From: Acinetobacter sp. 10FS3-1
GTDB lineage: Bacteria; Pseudomonadota; Gammaproteobacteria; Pseudomonadales; Moraxellaceae
Length of the DNA: 64,000 bases
Direction of reading: 5' to 3'
Assembly (NCBI RefSeq): GCF_013343215.1
Contig: NZ_CP039143.1
Span: forward strand, 1,302,001-1,366,000
The notes beneath the pieces are model-generated. The model was not told the origin of the DNA and ran no database searches. It worked only from the letters and a program-made list of their open reading frames with translations. Positions 18,400-29,693 of the stretch are shown piece after piece; positions within the stretch are counted from its first letter, which is position 1, and each line of letters begins with the position of its first letter. Made by a program: the position numbers and the translations under genes.

Positions 18400-19016
18400 T
18401 ACAGAACTCCCATCAAGTAAACTACGCTGAATACACAGATCCAAACGATGTCAAGGAAGTGCCAGAACAAGCTTAGGCAAGCAAGACGACGTGTGTTTGC
18501 CAGAGTCAAACCATATTTCTTGATTTGAACCATTAACACGATCATCCACACCAGACCAGAAGTTACGTGAATACCATGCGTACCAACTAGAGTAAAGAAC
18601 GCAGATAAGAACGCACTTGCGCTTGGACCGTGACCTGCATGAACTAAATGATTGAACTCATATAGCTCCATGCCGATGAAAATTGCACCGAATACCCAGG
18701 TAATTGCTAACCAAGTTAATACTTTTGCAACATCTTTTTTGTATGCAGCAAGAACCGCAAAACCAAAAGTTACAGAAGAGATCAAGAGAGCAAAGGTTTC
18801 AGTTAATACAAAACCTAAAGAATCGCCAAAAAGATCTTTTGCACTTGGCGTACCCACTGGAATGTGGCTACTTAAAACAGCGAACGCAATGAAGAGTGTA
18901 CCAAACAGGATAAGGTCACTCATCAAGTAAGTCCAGAAACCAAAGACTGTGATGTCAGTATCATCGTGATGATGCTCATCGTGTCCGTGGTTCTGATGAT
19001 GAAGTACTTCAGCCAT
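18399..19016 (-). CDS. cyoC: Cytochrome bo3 ubiquinol oxidase subunit III
   Basis: 205 residues with five transmembrane segments. A His-rich N-terminus ([14 protein letters not shown]) precedes [19 protein letters not shown]. The segment [17 protein letters not shown] and the final [18 protein letters not shown] match subunit III of heme-copper oxidases. It starts 4 bp after cyoB. Confidence 0.96.
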   Translation of the reverse strand: MAEVLHHQNHGHDEHHHDDTDITVFGFWTYLMSDLILFGTLFIAFAVLSSHIPVGTPSAKDLFGDSLGFVLTETFALLISSVTFGFAVLAAYKKDVAKVLTWLAITWVFGAIFIGMELYEFNHLVHAGHGPSASAFLSAFFTLVGTHGIHVTSGLVWMIVLMVQIKKYGLTLANTRRLACLSLFWHFLDIVWICVFSVVYLMGVL

Positions 19017-19020
19017 TGTC

Positions 19021-21009
19021 TTAGTCCTTCTTCAAGTGTTTATCAAGGATCGCATAGCGTTCGTTTTCAATACGCTCTACTTCAGCAGCCGGAACATAGT
19101 AATCCACTTTCTTGGTGAAAGAAGAAACGATGAAGCTGATAATTGAAGCAATGAAAGTAACGAATACTAACCACCAGATGTGCCAGATTAACGCAAAGCC
19201 CATTACGGTGATAAACATAGCGATAACGAAACCAGCAGCACGGTTAGTCGGCATGTGGATGTCTTCATACTTCGTTGGTTTTGCATAAGCAACACCATTT
19301 TCTTTGTCAGTCCAGAAAGTATCAATACCATTGATCTTCGGAAGATAGGCAAAGTTGTAGAACGGAGCAGGGGAAGAAGTAGACCACTCAAGCGTACGAC
19401 CATCCCATGGATCGCCAGTCAAATCTAGACGTTGGTCACGCTGTAGGAAGCCAACTACGATTTGCATAATGAAACATACGATACCAAATGCAACTAGGAC
19501 AGAACCGAACATTGCAATGTTTACATACGGATCCCAGTCTGGGTTGTCAAATGTATTCAGACGACGAGTCATACCCATGAAACCAAGGATATAAAGCGGC
19601 ATGAATGCAAAGTAGAAACCGAAGAACCAGAACCAGAACGCCAGTTTGCCCCAAGTTTCATTCAGTCTCCAGCCAAACATTTTTGGCCAGTAGAAAATGA
19701 TACCTGCGAACATTGCAAATACTACACCACCAATAATTACGTTATGGAAGTGAGCGATCAGGAACAAAGAGTTATGTACCAGGAAGTCCGCTGGTGGAAC
19801 TGCCATCAATACACCAGTCATACCACCAATACCGAAAGTCACCAGGAAGCCCAGTGTCCATAGCATTGGCGTAGTGTAGACAATACGACCCTTATACATG
19901 GTGAATAACCAAGAGAAGATTTTCACACCTGTAGGAATCGCAATAATCATGGTCATGATACCGAAGAACGCGTTAACGTTGGCACCTGCACCCATGGTAA
20001 AGAAGTGGTGAACCCATACAACGAATGACAATACGGTGATTGCTACTGTTGCATACACCATCGATTTATAACCAAATAGCGTTTTGCGGCAGAATGTTGC
20101 TACAACTTCTGAGTAAATACCAAAAGCAGGTAAAATCAGAATATATACTTCCGGATGACCCCATGTCCAAATCAGGTTTACGTACAACATCGGGCTGCCG
20201 CCTAGGTCGTTCGTAAAGAAATGGAAACCGAAGTAACGGTCAAGCGTTAGCATTGCAATTGTTGCAGTTAACACCGGGAATGCGGCAATGATCAGTACAG
20301 ACGTACATAGTGCAGTCCAGGTAAAGATCGGCATTTCCATCAGCTTCATGCCAGGTGCACGCATTTTAATGATGGTAACAAAGAAGTTAACACCCGTTAG
20401 AAGCGTACCTAGACCAGAAATCTGCAGTGCCCAGATATAGTAATCCATACCGACGCCAGGTGAATATTCAATACCTGACAGTGGTGGATACGCCATCCAA
20501 CCTGTTGCTGCGAATTCACCTAGAGCAAGTGAAACCATCATCAGACCCGCAGCACCAGCGAATAGCCAGAAGCTTAAAGAGTTCAATAATGGGAATGCAA
20601 CGTCACGTGCACCGATTTGAAGCGGTACAGAGATGTTCATTAAACCAACAACAAGACCCATCGCTACGAAGAAGATCATGATTACACCGTGTGCGGTGAA
20701 GATCTGGTCATAGTGTTCAGGGTGTAAGTAGCCTTCGCCGCCACCTTTTGCAAGGAACTGCTGAAGACGCATCATGATCGCATCGGCGAAACCACGCACC
20801 AGCATGATCACTGATACGAGGATATACATGATACCAATTTTTTTATGGTCTACCGATGTGAACCATTCGTTCCACAAGTAGCCCCATTTCTTGAAGTAGG
20901 TAATACCAGCAACAACTGCGATACCACCCAAGATCATCATTGCAACTGTGACCAATACGATTGGATCGTAAGGAATTGCATCTGGACCTAACTTACCTAA
21001 GAAGCTCAT
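19021..21009 (-). CDS. cyoB: Cytochrome bo3 ubiquinol oxidase subunit I
   Basis: 662 residues, matching E. coli CyoB (663). Seen: [14 protein letters not shown] with a heme-ligand His, [16 protein letters not shown] with the Cu-B His and the His-Tyr crosslink, [10 protein letters not shown] with two further Cu-B His, and [15 protein letters not shown] with the remaining heme ligands. This subunit houses low-spin heme b, heme o3 and Cu-B, reduces O2 to water and pumps protons in the inner membrane. It is 2 bp from cyoA. Confidence 0.98.
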   Translation of the reverse strand: MSFLGKLGPDAIPYDPIVLVTVAMMILGGIAVVAGITYFKKWGYLWNEWFTSVDHKKIGIMYILVSVIMLVRGFADAIMMRLQQFLAKGGGEGYLHPEHYDQIFTAHGVIMIFFVAMGLVVGLMNISVPLQIGARDVAFPLLNSLSFWLFAGAAGLMMVSLALGEFAATGWMAYPPLSGIEYSPGVGMDYYIWALQISGLGTLLTGVNFFVTIIKMRAPGMKLMEMPIFTWTALCTSVLIIAAFPVLTATIAMLTLDRYFGFHFFTNDLGGSPMLYVNLIWTWGHPEVYILILPAFGIYSEVVATFCRKTLFGYKSMVYATVAITVLSFVVWVHHFFTMGAGANVNAFFGIMTMIIAIPTGVKIFSWLFTMYKGRIVYTTPMLWTLGFLVTFGIGGMTGVLMAVPPADFLVHNSLFLIAHFHNVIIGGVVFAMFAGIIFYWPKMFGWRLNETWGKLAFWFWFFGFYFAFMPLYILGFMGMTRRLNTFDNPDWDPYVNIAMFGSVLVAFGIVCFIMQIVVGFLQRDQRLDLTGDPWDGRTLEWSTSSPAPFYNFAYLPKINGIDTFWTDKENGVAYAKPTKYEDIHMPTNRAAGFVIAMFITVMGFALIWHIWWLVFVTFIASIISFIVSSFTKKVDYYVPAAEVERIENERYAILDKHLKKD

Positions 21010-21011
21010 TC

Positions 21012-22121
21012 TTATTCTCCTTGAGAAGCAGTCGCATGTTCAACAGCTACATGAGCTTCAGAAGCCGCAGCTTCATCATGAGCAACAGCGTCAGTCGCTG
21101 TAGCCTCTACAGCCGGAGCTGAATGGTCAGCACCATGGTAGTTACTCATATAGTTATTAATCACAGATTCAAACAAGCCCGGCTCTACAGAAGAATAATA
21201 AGTCACAGGATGTGGCTGAGTCTTATATGGACCTTCTGCCTGAGCAGTTGCAGCGAGTTTTTTCTCTAGATCTGTTCTTGCATTACGAACCATTGCATCA
21301 ATTTGTTTTTGTGAACGGTTGCCATCACGTAAGGCTGCAAATTCAGCTTGATCTAGAACAGTCTTTTGAACTGCTTTTGAATTGACTGAAGTACCATTAC
21401 CTGACTGAACAGCAGAAACCCATTCAGCAAACTGAGCATCTGTCACAGAGTGAGCACGGAAATGCATTTGTGAGAAGCCGTAACCTGAGTAGTTGGAAGA
21501 GAAACCGCGGTAGCCTTCAGCCGGGCTAGTTTCATCAGCCAAGATATTCAAGTGGGTTTGCATACCTGCCATTGCATAGATCTGACCACTTAACGCCGGG
21601 ATGAAGAACGAGTTCATCGTGAAGTTAGAGGTTAAACGAAGGCTTACCGGAGTTTTCTCAGGGAAACGCAATTCGTTAACAGTTGCAATATTTTGCTCAG
21701 GATAGATGAAAATCCATTTGAATTGTTCTGCAATTACTTGAACAGTTAGTGGTGCTTTATCCGCCTCAATTGGACGGTATGGGTCATACTTGTGGGAACC
21801 CCACCAAGTTAACCAGGCTAAAACACCAATAATAATGACAGGAATACCCCATACTACAATTTCAATCGCAGTAGAGTGTGCCCATGTAGGTTTATAGTCT
21901 GCGTCTTTATTCGATGCGCGATATTTCCAACCGAACCATAATGCCATAATGATAGATGGAATAACCACCAACAGCATTAAGTAGATCGCAGTCATCATCA
22001 GGTTACTTTGACCTTCAGCAACTGGACCTTTAGAGTTCAGAAGTACTAAATCACCACCACACCCAGTTAAGAGTGCAGCCATCGCAGATAAAGACAATAC
22101 AGCTAAAATTGTTTGTCTCAT
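21012..22121 (-). CDS. cyoA: Cytochrome bo3 ubiquinol oxidase subunit II
   Basis: 369 residues. A lipoprotein signal peptide ends at the lipobox LLTGCGG (Cys21), followed by two transmembrane helices (~42-65, ~85-108) and a periplasmic cupredoxin domain ([36 protein letters not shown]). As in other quinol oxidases the Cu-A ligands are missing. It is longer than the E. coli protein (315), with an insert at ~235-290 and an Ala/Glu/His-rich tail of ~40 residues. GAGG precedes the ATG. First gene of the operon. Confidence 0.96.
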   Translation of the reverse strand: MRQTILAVLSLSAMAALLTGCGGDLVLLNSKGPVAEGQSNLMMTAIYLMLLVVIPSIIMALWFGWKYRASNKDADYKPTWAHSTAIEIVVWGIPVIIIGVLAWLTWWGSHKYDPYRPIEADKAPLTVQVIAEQFKWIFIYPEQNIATVNELRFPEKTPVSLRLTSNFTMNSFFIPALSGQIYAMAGMQTHLNILADETSPAEGYRGFSSNYSGYGFSQMHFRAHSVTDAQFAEWVSAVQSGNGTSVNSKAVQKTVLDQAEFAALRDGNRSQKQIDAMVRNARTDLEKKLAATAQAEGPYKTQPHPVTYYSSVEPGLFESVINNYMSNYHGADHSAPAVEATATDAVAHDEAAASEAHVAVEHATASQGE

Positions 22122-22383
22122 TTTACAACCTCGGTGAAGAGTCCCATTCCCTAATTTAATATGGGATAGCGATTAAAGTGTGGCATGACTAAAAAGGCTG
22201 ATTTTTTATAAAAACATCCTTCTGGTCACAACACACCGCTACGTTGTGGGGCATTATGCCTGATATTGATAAACTAAGCTATATATAAAGGTGCTTTAAA
22301 TCCCTGTAAAAGAAACTGATTTTGCTGGTCGGGATTTAAGAATAATTGTTGGAATTTTATTTTAATTTCAACGTAATGAGGGA

Positions 22384-22408
22384 AAATGGGATGCACTCCA
22401 TCCCATTT
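22384..22408 (-). terminator. Hairpin after the RDD gene
   Basis: AAATGGGATG (22384-22393) and CATCCCATTT (22399-22408) form a 10-bp perfect stem with a 5-base loop. On the minus strand the 3' arm runs into TTTTCCC, 15 bp past the RDD stop codon. The remaining stretch 22122-22383 up to cyoA should hold the cyo promoter, but I saw no convincing hexamer pair. Confidence 0.55.
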
Positions 22409-22422
22409 AAAAGAATGATAAG

Positions 22423-23220
22423 TTATTGTTTTACGACTTGTGTTTTAGCAAGTTTATCATGCAGGGTCTGTCGTTTTTCCCCCAGACCAAAAGCCCAGTC
22501 AATGATTGTGCTGATTGGCATAAGCATGATATTCAAGAAAATAAAGCATACACTACGAATTGTAAAAGCACGTAGCAGACTGGTTTTCTCCCCAGTTTCA
22601 GCATCTACAATCTTAATTTTGGTTAGTTTTTTCCCGATACTCTGTCCTGATTTCGCAATCAGAAAAGCCTGTATTGCCAGCATGATAATGAGGTAAAGCG
22701 CGGTGGCGATCCAGGCCTGCTGTGAGAACATTTCGAACATTTGGGTTTGTAATTGTTGTGCCAGAGCAGGGTCAGCATTGCTGTCCAGCATGACATTTAT
22801 AAACTCCTGATTCAGGGTTGCAAACTGAGTTTCCTGTGCCGGTGTAAAGAAAGCTGTCAAAATGAACGTCGCAGGAAGCCATAATAACAGATCAACAATC
22901 TTGGCAAGAATACGACTCGGGATGCTGGCCAGCTCATTTTTATTGGTTGTATGTTGAGCGTGGGTCTGAGTAGAAGAGGCTGGGGTTGAGGTGGTGTGCT
23001 GATAGGCAGTTGATGCAGGTGCAGGCGCGGGGGGGATATAGCCCTCAGGCATATATACTGATTTTCCTTGCGTCAGTTCACCTAAAGCCTTCCACTCTGT
23101 CATACCCTGATGCCAAGCCAGATCAGTCAGTAACACTTGCTGGTCAGCAAGCATCTGATTGAGTTGTTCCAAGGTATAAGGACCAGCTTGTTGATTATTT
23201 CGTGCCAAGTAAATCTGCAT
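22423..23220 (-). CDS. RDD-family membrane protein with N-terminal GYF_2 domain
   Basis: 265 residues. Residues 1-50 form a GYF_2 domain (IYLARNNQQAGPYTLEQLNQ; WHQGMTEWKALGEL). An Ala/Pro/Thr-rich linker (~60-95) leads to an RDD domain (~100-260): SRILAKIVDLLLWLPATF, a helix pair near 170-190 and the KSGQSIGKKLTKIKIVDAET motif. RDD proteins are multi-pass inner-membrane proteins, some acting as ion antiporters; the role of the GYF_2 fusion is unclear. It is upstream of cyoA but separated by a hairpin and 300 bp. Confidence 0.85.
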   Translation of the reverse strand: MQIYLARNNQQAGPYTLEQLNQMLADQQVLLTDLAWHQGMTEWKALGELTQGKSVYMPEGYIPPAPAPASTAYQHTTSTPASSTQTHAQHTTNKNELASIPSRILAKIVDLLLWLPATFILTAFFTPAQETQFATLNQEFINVMLDSNADPALAQQLQTQMFEMFSQQAWIATALYLIIMLAIQAFLIAKSGQSIGKKLTKIKIVDAETGEKTSLLRAFTIRSVCFIFLNIMLMPISTIIDWAFGLGEKRQTLHDKLAKTQVVKQ

Positions 23221-23577
23221 ATAAACTGAATCTCAAAATGTAAATTTGAAAAAAGAACTGAAATCAGACTCTCTTGCGTTTTATGTTAAAACAAATAGAA
23301 GCGCCTGTGTTTAGATATAGAGATAAATTCAGTATTTTCAAGAATATTGATAACTGAAATTCTCTCTGGGTGAAACTAGTGTAGCAAGGATTCGTGATTT
23401 TAGTACTCGAATATGGATTTCAGTGCTAATTAATTATGGCAATTTATAGGGTAATTAAATGTTGGTATTTGTTTGTGCTTGAATTAAGAATGTGTACAGA
23501 GTGACCTATATTAAAATAATTAAAAATCAATAGACTAGGCTTTTCTGGAAACTGATTTACCACTATCTTTAAGCCAT
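23221..23577. other. AT-rich intergenic stretch
   Basis: No ORF, RNA gene or repeat was recognised. It contains the upstream region of the RDD gene, which is AT-rich without a clear promoter pair. Confidence 0.4.
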
Positions 23578-23606
23578 AAAAAAGACCCTGAAACGGGTCT
23601 TTTTTA
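23578..23606 (-). terminator. Terminator of ppsA
   Basis: AAAAAAGACCC (23578-23588), loop TGAAAC, GGGTCTTTTTTA (23595-23606). Symmetric A/T tracts make it active in either direction; it lies just past the ppsA stop codon. Confidence 0.8.
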
Positions 23607-23617
23607 TCAGCATTTAG

Positions 23618-25996
23618 TTATGCTTTTTGAGCTTTTTCTTCAGCCAGGAAGAACCAGGTATCTAGTACAGAGTCCGGGTTTAGAGACACAGATTCAATGC
23701 CTTGTTCCATGAGCCATTGTGCAAGATCTGGATGGTCTGAAGGACCTTGACCACAGATACCTACATATTTGCCTGCTTTACGGCAAGCATGGATAGCCAT
23801 CGAAAGTAGCGCTTTAACGGCTGGATCACGTTCATCAAACAGGTGAGAGACGATACCAGAATCACGGTCCAGACCAAGTGTAAGCTGAGTCAAGTCATTT
23901 GAACCGATTGAGAAGCCATCGAAGTGCTCCAGGAATTGTTCAGCTAATAATGCGTTCGTTGGCAATTCACACATCATAATAACTTTCAGGCCATTTTCGC
24001 CACGTTTCAAACCGTTTAAGGCAAGAAGTTCGATTACACGTTTTGCTTCAGCAACTGTACGTACGAATGGAATCATAATCTGTACGTTGGTTAAGCCCAT
24101 TTCGTCACGTACTTTCTTCAGTGCGCGGCATTCAAGTTCGAAGCAGTCACGGAAGTTGTCAGACACATAACGGCTGGCACCACGGAAGCCCAACATAGGG
24201 TTTTCTTCTTCTGGTTCGTATAACTTACCACCGATCAAGTTGGCATATTCGTTTGACTTGAAGTCAGACATACGCACAATTACTGGCTTGTCAGCAAATG
24301 CAGCAGCAAGGGTAGAAATACCTTCGACCAGTTTTTCTACATAGAACTCGATCGGAGACGCATAGCCCGCAGTACGTGCCATAACTGCCGCACGAGTTTC
24401 ACGTGGCAGGCTGTCAATATTTAATAGCGCTTTAGGATGCACACCAATCATACGGTTGATGATGAACTCCAGACGAGCTAAGCCAATCCCTTCGTTTGGA
24501 ATTTGTGCAAAGTCAAATGCCCGATCCGGGTTACCGACGTTCATCATGATTTTGAACGGCAGTTTTGGCATTGATTCGATAGAGTTGGTTTGAATTTCGA
24601 AATCAAGTGCGCCTTCATAAATGAAACCAGTATCACCTTCTGCACATGATACCGTCACTTCCTGACCATCTGTCAGAACTTCGGTAGCATTACCACAGCC
24701 GACAATCGCTGGAACGCCAAGTTCACGAGCAATAATAGCCGCATGACAGGTACGCCCACCACGATTCGTCACAATAGCAGCAGCACGCTTCATAACTGGT
24801 TCCCAGTCCGGGTCAGTCATGTCAGATACAAGTACGTCACCATCTTGTACTTTGTCCATCTCTTTAATAGAGGTCACGATACGGACTTTACCAGAACCGA
24901 TGCGTTGACCGATTGAACGGCCTTCACAAATCACGGTGCCGCGTTGCTTTAACAGGTAGCGCTCCATTGTACCAACGTTTTCACGGCTCTTTACAGTCTC
25001 AGGGCGTGCTTGAACAATGTAAATTTTACCGTCATCACCGTCTTTCGCCCATTCAATATCCATTGGTGAGCCATAGTGATTTTCAATGATGATTGCTTGT
25101 TTAGCAAGTTCTTGAAGTTCTTGATCATTCAGTGCGAACTGTTGACGATCTGCTTTTTCTACATCCACAACAACTACAGACTTACCTGCAGCGCCTTCTT
25201 CACCGTAGATCATTTTTTGGTGTTTAGAACCTAGGTTGCGGCGTAAAATCGCGTGTCGACCAGCATTGAGAAGAGGCTTGGAGATATAGAATTCATCCGG
25301 GTTAACCGCACCCTGTACTACCATTTCACCCAAGCCATAAGATGCAGTGATAAATACCGCATCACGGAAACCAGATTCTGTATCCAGCGTAAACATTACA
25401 CCGGCAGCACCTGTTTCAGAGCGAACCATGCGTTGTACACCTGCAGAGAGGGCAACCACGTCATGGGCAAAATTTTGGTGTACACGATAAGAAATTGCGC
25501 GGTCGTTGTACAAAGAGGCGAACACTTCTTTAATTGCGATCAGCACGTTGTCAATGCCGCGAATGTTCAAGAAGGTTTCTTGCTGGCCTGCAAAAGATGC
25601 ATCGGGTAAATCTTCTGCGGTCGCAGATGAACGAACGGCAACCGCGATGTCAGGGTTGCCGTTTGAAAGCTCTGCAAAAGCTGTACGAATTTCTTTTTCT
25701 AATTCCGCTGTAAGTGGAGTATCCACAATCCATTGGCGAATTTTTGCGCCAGTTTCAGCCAGAGCATTTACATCATCTACATTCAGTGCTGCAAGCTCTG
25801 CATTAATTTTAGCGTTTAGGCCACTCTGCTCGAGGAACTCACGATAGGCATTTGCAGTTGTTGCAAAACCACCTGGCACTGATACACCAGCCTTTGATAA
25901 ATGGCTGATCATTTCACCTAGTGATGAGTTTTTCCCACCAACAAGCTCAACGTCGTGCTTCCCTAATTTTTCAAGACCAATTACGCGCGCTTCCAA
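23618..25996 (-). CDS. ppsA: Phosphoenolpyruvate synthase
   Basis: 792 residues, the size of E. coli PpsA. The N-terminal ATP-binding domain opens [19 protein letters not shown], and [20 protein letters not shown] is seen near 120. The phosphohistidine domain has [18 protein letters not shown] (catalytic His near residue 420), and the PEP barrel ends with [17 protein letters not shown] and [12 protein letters not shown]. The enzyme converts pyruvate, ATP and water to PEP, AMP and phosphate for gluconeogenesis. It is divergent from ppsR, which encodes its regulator. Confidence 0.98.
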   Translation of the reverse strand: MEARVIGLEKLGKHDVELVGGKNSSLGEMISHLSKAGVSVPGGFATTANAYREFLEQSGLNAKINAELAALNVDDVNALAETGAKIRQWIVDTPLTAELEKEIRTAFAELSNGNPDIAVAVRSSATAEDLPDASFAGQQETFLNIRGIDNVLIAIKEVFASLYNDRAISYRVHQNFAHDVVALSAGVQRMVRSETGAAGVMFTLDTESGFRDAVFITASYGLGEMVVQGAVNPDEFYISKPLLNAGRHAILRRNLGSKHQKMIYGEEGAAGKSVVVVDVEKADRQQFALNDQELQELAKQAIIIENHYGSPMDIEWAKDGDDGKIYIVQARPETVKSRENVGTMERYLLKQRGTVICEGRSIGQRIGSGKVRIVTSIKEMDKVQDGDVLVSDMTDPDWEPVMKRAAAIVTNRGGRTCHAAIIARELGVPAIVGCGNATEVLTDGQEVTVSCAEGDTGFIYEGALDFEIQTNSIESMPKLPFKIMMNVGNPDRAFDFAQIPNEGIGLARLEFIINRMIGVHPKALLNIDSLPRETRAAVMARTAGYASPIEFYVEKLVEGISTLAAAFADKPVIVRMSDFKSNEYANLIGGKLYEPEEENPMLGFRGASRYVSDNFRDCFELECRALKKVRDEMGLTNVQIMIPFVRTVAEAKRVIELLALNGLKRGENGLKVIMMCELPTNALLAEQFLEHFDGFSIGSNDLTQLTLGLDRDSGIVSHLFDERDPAVKALLSMAIHACRKAGKYVGICGQGPSDHPDLAQWLMEQGIESVSLNPDSVLDTWFFLAEEKAQKA

Positions 25997-26026
25997 AGTT
26001 GTTACTCCACTTTTGCAGTATTAATC

Positions 26027-26048
26027 ACTATCTTGGCATGAGAGTATA
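26027..26048 (-). promoter_or_regulatory. Candidate extended -10 promoter of ppsA
   Basis: On the minus strand TGCTATACT places TATACT at 26048-26043 with an upstream TG, an extended -10. The -35 region is poor. It lies in the 154-bp gap between the divergent ppsA and ppsR genes. Confidence 0.4.
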
Positions 26049-26150
26049 GCAAATCGTCTAGGTTTTTGATTTTACTAAGCGACAGTCATGTAAGATCGGT
26101 TTACTATAAAGATTATATAGCACTAAGACAAATGTTTGAGGAGAATTTTA

Positions 26151-26987
26151 ATGTCAGAAGGTAAACAAATTCAGCGTAGTGTTTTCTTTATTTCAGATGG
26201 TACTGCCATCACCGCTGAAACGCTTGGCCACTCGCTGTTAGCGCAGTTTCCCCATGTAAAATTTGACATTCATATTATCCCTTACATTAGCTCTGAAGAA
26301 GCCGCTACAAGTGTGGTGGCAGAGATCAATGCAAGAGCTCAAATAGACGGTGAAAAACCTCTGGTATTTGATACTTTGGTTGATCCTTATGTGCGCGATA
26401 TTATTAATACAGCAAATGCGGTAAATCTTGATGTATTTGAAGGGCTTATTAGTAAATTGGCTGATGAGTTAGGCACGATTCCTACGACTTTAGTCGGTCA
26501 GACTCATGCGGTTACAGATTCTGAATCTTATAAGGCTCGTATTGATGCAGTTCATTTTGCACTCGATAATGATGATGGCGCACGTACCCGCCATTATGAT
26601 AAAGCTGATTTGATCCTGATTGGTGTGTCACGTTCGGGTAAGACACCCACCTCCATTTATCTGTCTTTACAGTTTGGAATTCGTGTGGCCAACTATCCAT
26701 TGACTGAGGAAGACCTGGATGACAATCGCCTGCCAGCAGTACTCAGACCGCATAAGAACAAGCTTTTCGGCCTGATGATTGATGCAGACCGTCTGGTGGC
26801 AATCCGTACCGAACGTAAAGCCAATAGCCGTTATGCAAGTTTTAGTCAGTGCCAGATGGAGCTGCGTGCGATTGAAGGGATCTATATTTCAGAAGGCATT
26901 AAATACCTGAATGTCTCGGAAATGTCGATTGAAGAGATTTCCACCCGTGTGCTACAGATGACAGGTCTCAAGCGTCGTATCGGTTGA
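26151..26987 (+). CDS. ppsR: PEP synthase regulatory protein (kinase/pyrophosphorylase)
   Basis: 278 residues from the ATG at 26151, chosen because GAGGAGA (26138-26144) lies seven bases before it. Family features: SVFFISDGTAITAETLGHSLL at the start (quoted in part), PTTLVGQTHAV, and the P-loop-like GVSRSGKTPTSIYLS near residue 165. The DUF299 family reversibly phosphorylates PpsA on a Thr near the catalytic His, using ADP for inactivation and phosphate for reactivation. Divergent location from ppsA supports the assignment. Confidence 0.95.
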   Translation: MSEGKQIQRSVFFISDGTAITAETLGHSLLAQFPHVKFDIHIIPYISSEEAATSVVAEINARAQIDGEKPLVFDTLVDPYVRDIINTANAVNLDVFEGLISKLADELGTIPTTLVGQTHAVTDSESYKARIDAVHFALDNDDGARTRHYDKADLILIGVSRSGKTPTSIYLSLQFGIRVANYPLTEEDLDDNRLPAVLRPHKNKLFGLMIDADRLVAIRTERKANSRYASFSQCQMELRAIEGIYISEGIKYLNVSEMSIEEISTRVLQMTGLKRRIG

Positions 26988-26998
26988 AAAGTATCCAG

Positions 26999-27023
26999 GA
27001 CCAAGCCTTAGCTTGGTCTTGAT
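26999..27023 (+). terminator. Terminator of ppsR
   Basis: GACCAAGC (26999-27006), loop CTTA, GCTTGGTC (27011-27018), then TTGATTT. It begins 11 bp past the ppsR stop codon. Confidence 0.65.
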
Positions 27024-27218
27024 TTATAGATAAAAATAAACAAATCTCCCAAATTTATAGAAATAAAATATGAGAATTATAATTACAGAAAATGTTTACA
27101 ATCACATTGAGAAATAAAAGAGCTGAATCATTATTAATTCTGGTTACTTAAGCAGCTTAATTCTCATTGCTGAGGTGGCTTAGAGGGTCTTAAAAGTCAT
27201 CGAAGCTTATGTAAATGA

Positions 27219-27791
27219 CTATTGTGCATCATGTTCTGGTAAATAAGTATGCACAATAACTTCGACTTGATGCTGATCTCCATTAATACAATAGAGAACA
27301 TTGCCTGTAATTTTCAGGATTGGCCAAGTAATGAGCTGGCAGTTTTCACGCTGTAGCGCGACATAATAATCATCGGACTTTAAGTACACTTTGGGCGGCG
27401 TTGCCAGATTAGGCATTAACTGACGTCTTAACCAGACATTGGCGACTTGATTTTCCAGATAGCGCAGTGAAAGTATGCTTTTAACCCGGTTATTGAACAG
27501 GCGTCTATTTTTGCTGATTAAAGGATGGTGAAACATGCGCTGCAAGCTACGGGTAGAGCAAGGCAAGATAAATTGCGGACTAATCTGGAAAACTTTAACG
27601 GATTGAGCTTGCTGAGTGAGCCGGTCAAGCTGACTGACCGTAAACTGATCGGTTCCGATAATCGCAATGTGTTTTCCTGCACAATCAAATTCAGCCAGTT
27701 TGGAAGAAGCAAGTTGAACTCCCGTAAATTGCTGAAAACACTCAGCCCGATTTTCAAAAATACCGATGTGTGTATCCTGCTTGCTGGACAT
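27219..27791 (-). CDS. Rossmann-only relative of flavin-containing (Baeyer-Villiger) monooxygenases
   Basis: 190 residues. FDCAGKHIAIIGTDQFTVSQ matches the FDLTGKRVAVIGSGATAxQ segment that starts the NADPH-binding domain of Baeyer-Villiger monooxygenases, but the second and third glycines of GxGxxG are lost. VKVFQISPQFILP fits VxVFQRSPxWVLP, and RRQLMPN with LKSDDYYVALQRENCQLIT fits the KLTPxxxxGCKRxLxSxDYYxAL block. The N-terminal FAD domain and the C-terminal half of a full-length enzyme (~500 residues) are missing. The ATG start and open frame suggest a retained protein, probably non-catalytic. What it does is unknown. Confidence 0.6.
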   Translation of the reverse strand: MSSKQDTHIGIFENRAECFQQFTGVQLASSKLAEFDCAGKHIAIIGTDQFTVSQLDRLTQQAQSVKVFQISPQFILPCSTRSLQRMFHHPLISKNRRLFNNRVKSILSLRYLENQVANVWLRRQLMPNLATPPKVYLKSDDYYVALQRENCQLITWPILKITGNVLYCINGDQHQVEVIVHTYLPEHDAQ

Positions 27792-27960
27792 TTGTGTTCC
27801 TTGAAATTATTTATTAATTGGTTTTATTTTGAATAGATATAAACAAAATTGTGGAACAATAAAAGCAGAAAATTTAACTTAGGCAGTCATCTAATTTATA
27901 GAAACAGAGATTTGATTTCTACTAAAGCATAGAAAGAGAGATCGCGTAAAAAGCTATTTT

Positions 27961-27993
27961 AAAAAGAAAAAACTTGCATCGGTGATATGCAAG
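27961..27993 (-). terminator. Terminator of the LLM oxidoreductase gene
   Basis: On the minus strand CTTGCAT, a 7-base loop, ATGCAAG, then TTTTTTCTTTTT. A second hairpin, TTCTGCTC/GAGCAGAA (28000-28027), lies between it and the stop codon. Confidence 0.75.
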
Positions 27994-28052
27994 CAGTTCT
28001 TCTGCTCACGCGTGAGGATGAGCAGAATATTTCAACTTCTAATTGAGGAGTT

Positions 28053-29057
28053 TTATTGCCCATTCTTGATATGCATGAGCAAATCAAAGTTATGCAGGCG
28101 TTTGTCTGTATCATAAATATCACAAGTAAAAATAAACTCATCAACCTCATATTTTTCCAAGAGTAATTCTAGGCCCTGTTTTACCGTAGCTTTAGAACCT
28201 ACTTGCGCCATACCAAAGAAATTATCTACGGACATTTTTTCAGGGGCTGACCACAGGCCTTCCATCGAATTAACAGGGGCTTTTAGTTTCAGGCTTTGAC
28301 CACGAATCAGCGCCAATACTCGCTGATAAGCACTGGTGACCAGATAATGAGCTTCTTCATCTGTATCAGCTACACAGGTGGGCACACCCATCGACACATA
28401 AGGGCGGTCCAGATATTCAGAGGGTTCAAAGTTGTCACGATATAATTGAATGGCCTGGCCCAGCATACGTGGGGCAAAGTGCGAAGCAAAAGAATAGGGT
28501 AGACCGAGTTTTGCTGCCAGTTGTGCACTAAACAGGCTCGAACCTAATAACCACACAGGTACGTGTGTGCTTTGGCCTGGAGTTGCCACAATGCGTTGGC
28601 CTGGAATCGGATCTTTAAAGTATTGCAGAATTTCTAAAACATCCTGCGGGAACTGATCTTCAGTTTCCTGACGGCCACGACGCAAAGCACGCATGGTCAT
28701 TTGATCTGTTCCGGGTGCGCGGCCCAGCCCCAGCTCAATGCGCCCCGGATATAAGGTAGCCAGAGTACCGAATTGTTCAGCTACTATAAGTGGTGCATGG
28801 TTGGGCAGCATAATTCCGCCTGAACCCAACTTGAGAGTCTGGGTGTTTGCCAGTAAATAGCCTAAGAGAACAGCCGTGGCCGAACTGGCGATGCCGTCCA
28901 TATTATGATGCTCTGCCAGCCACATCCGGTGATAACCCAGTTTTTCAGCGGTCTGTGCTAACTCTAAAGCATGTTGCAAGGAAAATTGAATGCTTTTGTC
29001 GTCTCGAACCGGCACCAGTTCAAGAATAGAAAATTGAATATCTGCGAGTGTGCGCAT
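28053..29057 (-). CDS. LLM-class flavin-dependent oxidoreductase (luciferase-like)
   Basis: 334 residues from the ATG at 29057. An in-frame start at 29147 would add 30 residues not typical of the family, which normally begins close to [11 protein letters not shown]. Seen: [20 protein letters not shown] near residue 50, [20 protein letters not shown] and [12 protein letters not shown] near 100-125, all hallmarks of the MsnO8/YhbW subgroup. The fold is a TIM barrel using FMNH2; the substrate is unknown. No partner flavin reductase is adjacent. Confidence 0.88.
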   Translation of the reverse strand: MRTLADIQFSILELVPVRDDKSIQFSLQHALELAQTAEKLGYHRMWLAEHHNMDGIASSATAVLLGYLLANTQTLKLGSGGIMLPNHAPLIVAEQFGTLATLYPGRIELGLGRAPGTDQMTMRALRRGRQETEDQFPQDVLEILQYFKDPIPGQRIVATPGQSTHVPVWLLGSSLFSAQLAAKLGLPYSFASHFAPRMLGQAIQLYRDNFEPSEYLDRPYVSMGVPTCVADTDEEAHYLVTSAYQRVLALIRGQSLKLKAPVNSMEGLWSAPEKMSVDNFFGMAQVGSKATVKQGLELLLEKYEVDEFIFTCDIYDTDKRLHNFDLLMHIKNGQ

Positions 29058-29143
29058 GATCAATCCAAATAAAAAATAATTGTAGACAGCATACGATTTT
29101 AGGCCGGTTTTGTATATCGATAAAAAACGATATAAATACAAAA

Positions 29144-29170
29144 GCATAAAAAAAGCATCCGAAGATGCTT
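29144..29170 (-). terminator. Terminator with UUCG loop after glycine-zipper gene 1
   Basis: AAGCATC (29153-29159), CGAA, GATGCTT (29164-29170). Read on the minus strand the RNA has a UUCG tetraloop followed by seven U residues. Confidence 0.8.
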
Positions 29171-29198
29171 GAAGGGTAAAACAGAAAAGAAGAGTAAA

Positions 29199-29693
29199 TT
29201 AACGGCGTTTGCCATTTTTATAATGACCTAAATGGCGGCCATTATCGTGACGATTGTTATAGCGATAATCATTGTAGCGATAGCCATTTGAATTATAACG
29301 GCGATCATTACGGTCATCATAGCGGCGGTCCTCACTCACTTTCTTGCCCAGTACTGAACCACCAGCAGAGCCTAAAGCTGCACCAATCAAGCCGCCATTG
29401 CTGCCTCCCATGTTATTGCCTACCGCATAACCGGCACCACCACCCAGTGCTCCACCAATAATTGCACCATTACGATCACGTTTATTGGCTGAAACTGCTG
29501 CGCCTGCACCACCGCCAATGGCTGAACCAATGGTTGCGCCAGTTTGGCCGCCTAGCTGTTTGCCTACGGCAGCACCGGCCACTCCACCCAGAGCAGAAGC
29601 AAGAGCAGTATTGGTTGAATTGCCGGCATTGGCTGCTGTCATACCCATGGCTGAGGTTGCAATAACAGCAATTATTAAATTCTTATAGTTCAT
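29199..29693 (-). CDS. Glycine-zipper outer-envelope protein, copy 1
   Basis: 164 residues from the ATG at 29693 (AGGTG seven bases upstream). A signal peptide MNYKNLIIAVIATSAMGMTA with AANA cleavage leads to four GxxxG-rich blocks (ASALGGVAGAAVGKQLGG; IGSAIGGGAGAAV; IGGALGGGAGYAVGNNMGG; IGAALGSAGGSVLGKK), the glycine-zipper pattern of membrane-inserting proteins. The C-terminal 45 residues are Arg/Asn/Tyr/His-rich. Likely exported and membrane associated; function unknown. A paralogue lies 193 bp upstream. Confidence 0.8.
   Translation of the reverse strand: MNYKNLIIAVIATSAMGMTAANAGNSTNTALASALGGVAGAAVGKQLGGQTGATIGSAIGGGAGAAVSANKRDRNGAIIGGALGGGAGYAVGNNMGGSNGGLIGAALGSAGGSVLGKKVSEDRRYDDRNDRRYNSNGYRYNDYRYNNRHDNGRHLGHYKNGKRR

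Noticed and set aside
25506..25847. 113-codon rightward frame inside ppsA
   Set aside because: Lies completely within a well-supported gene on the other strand.
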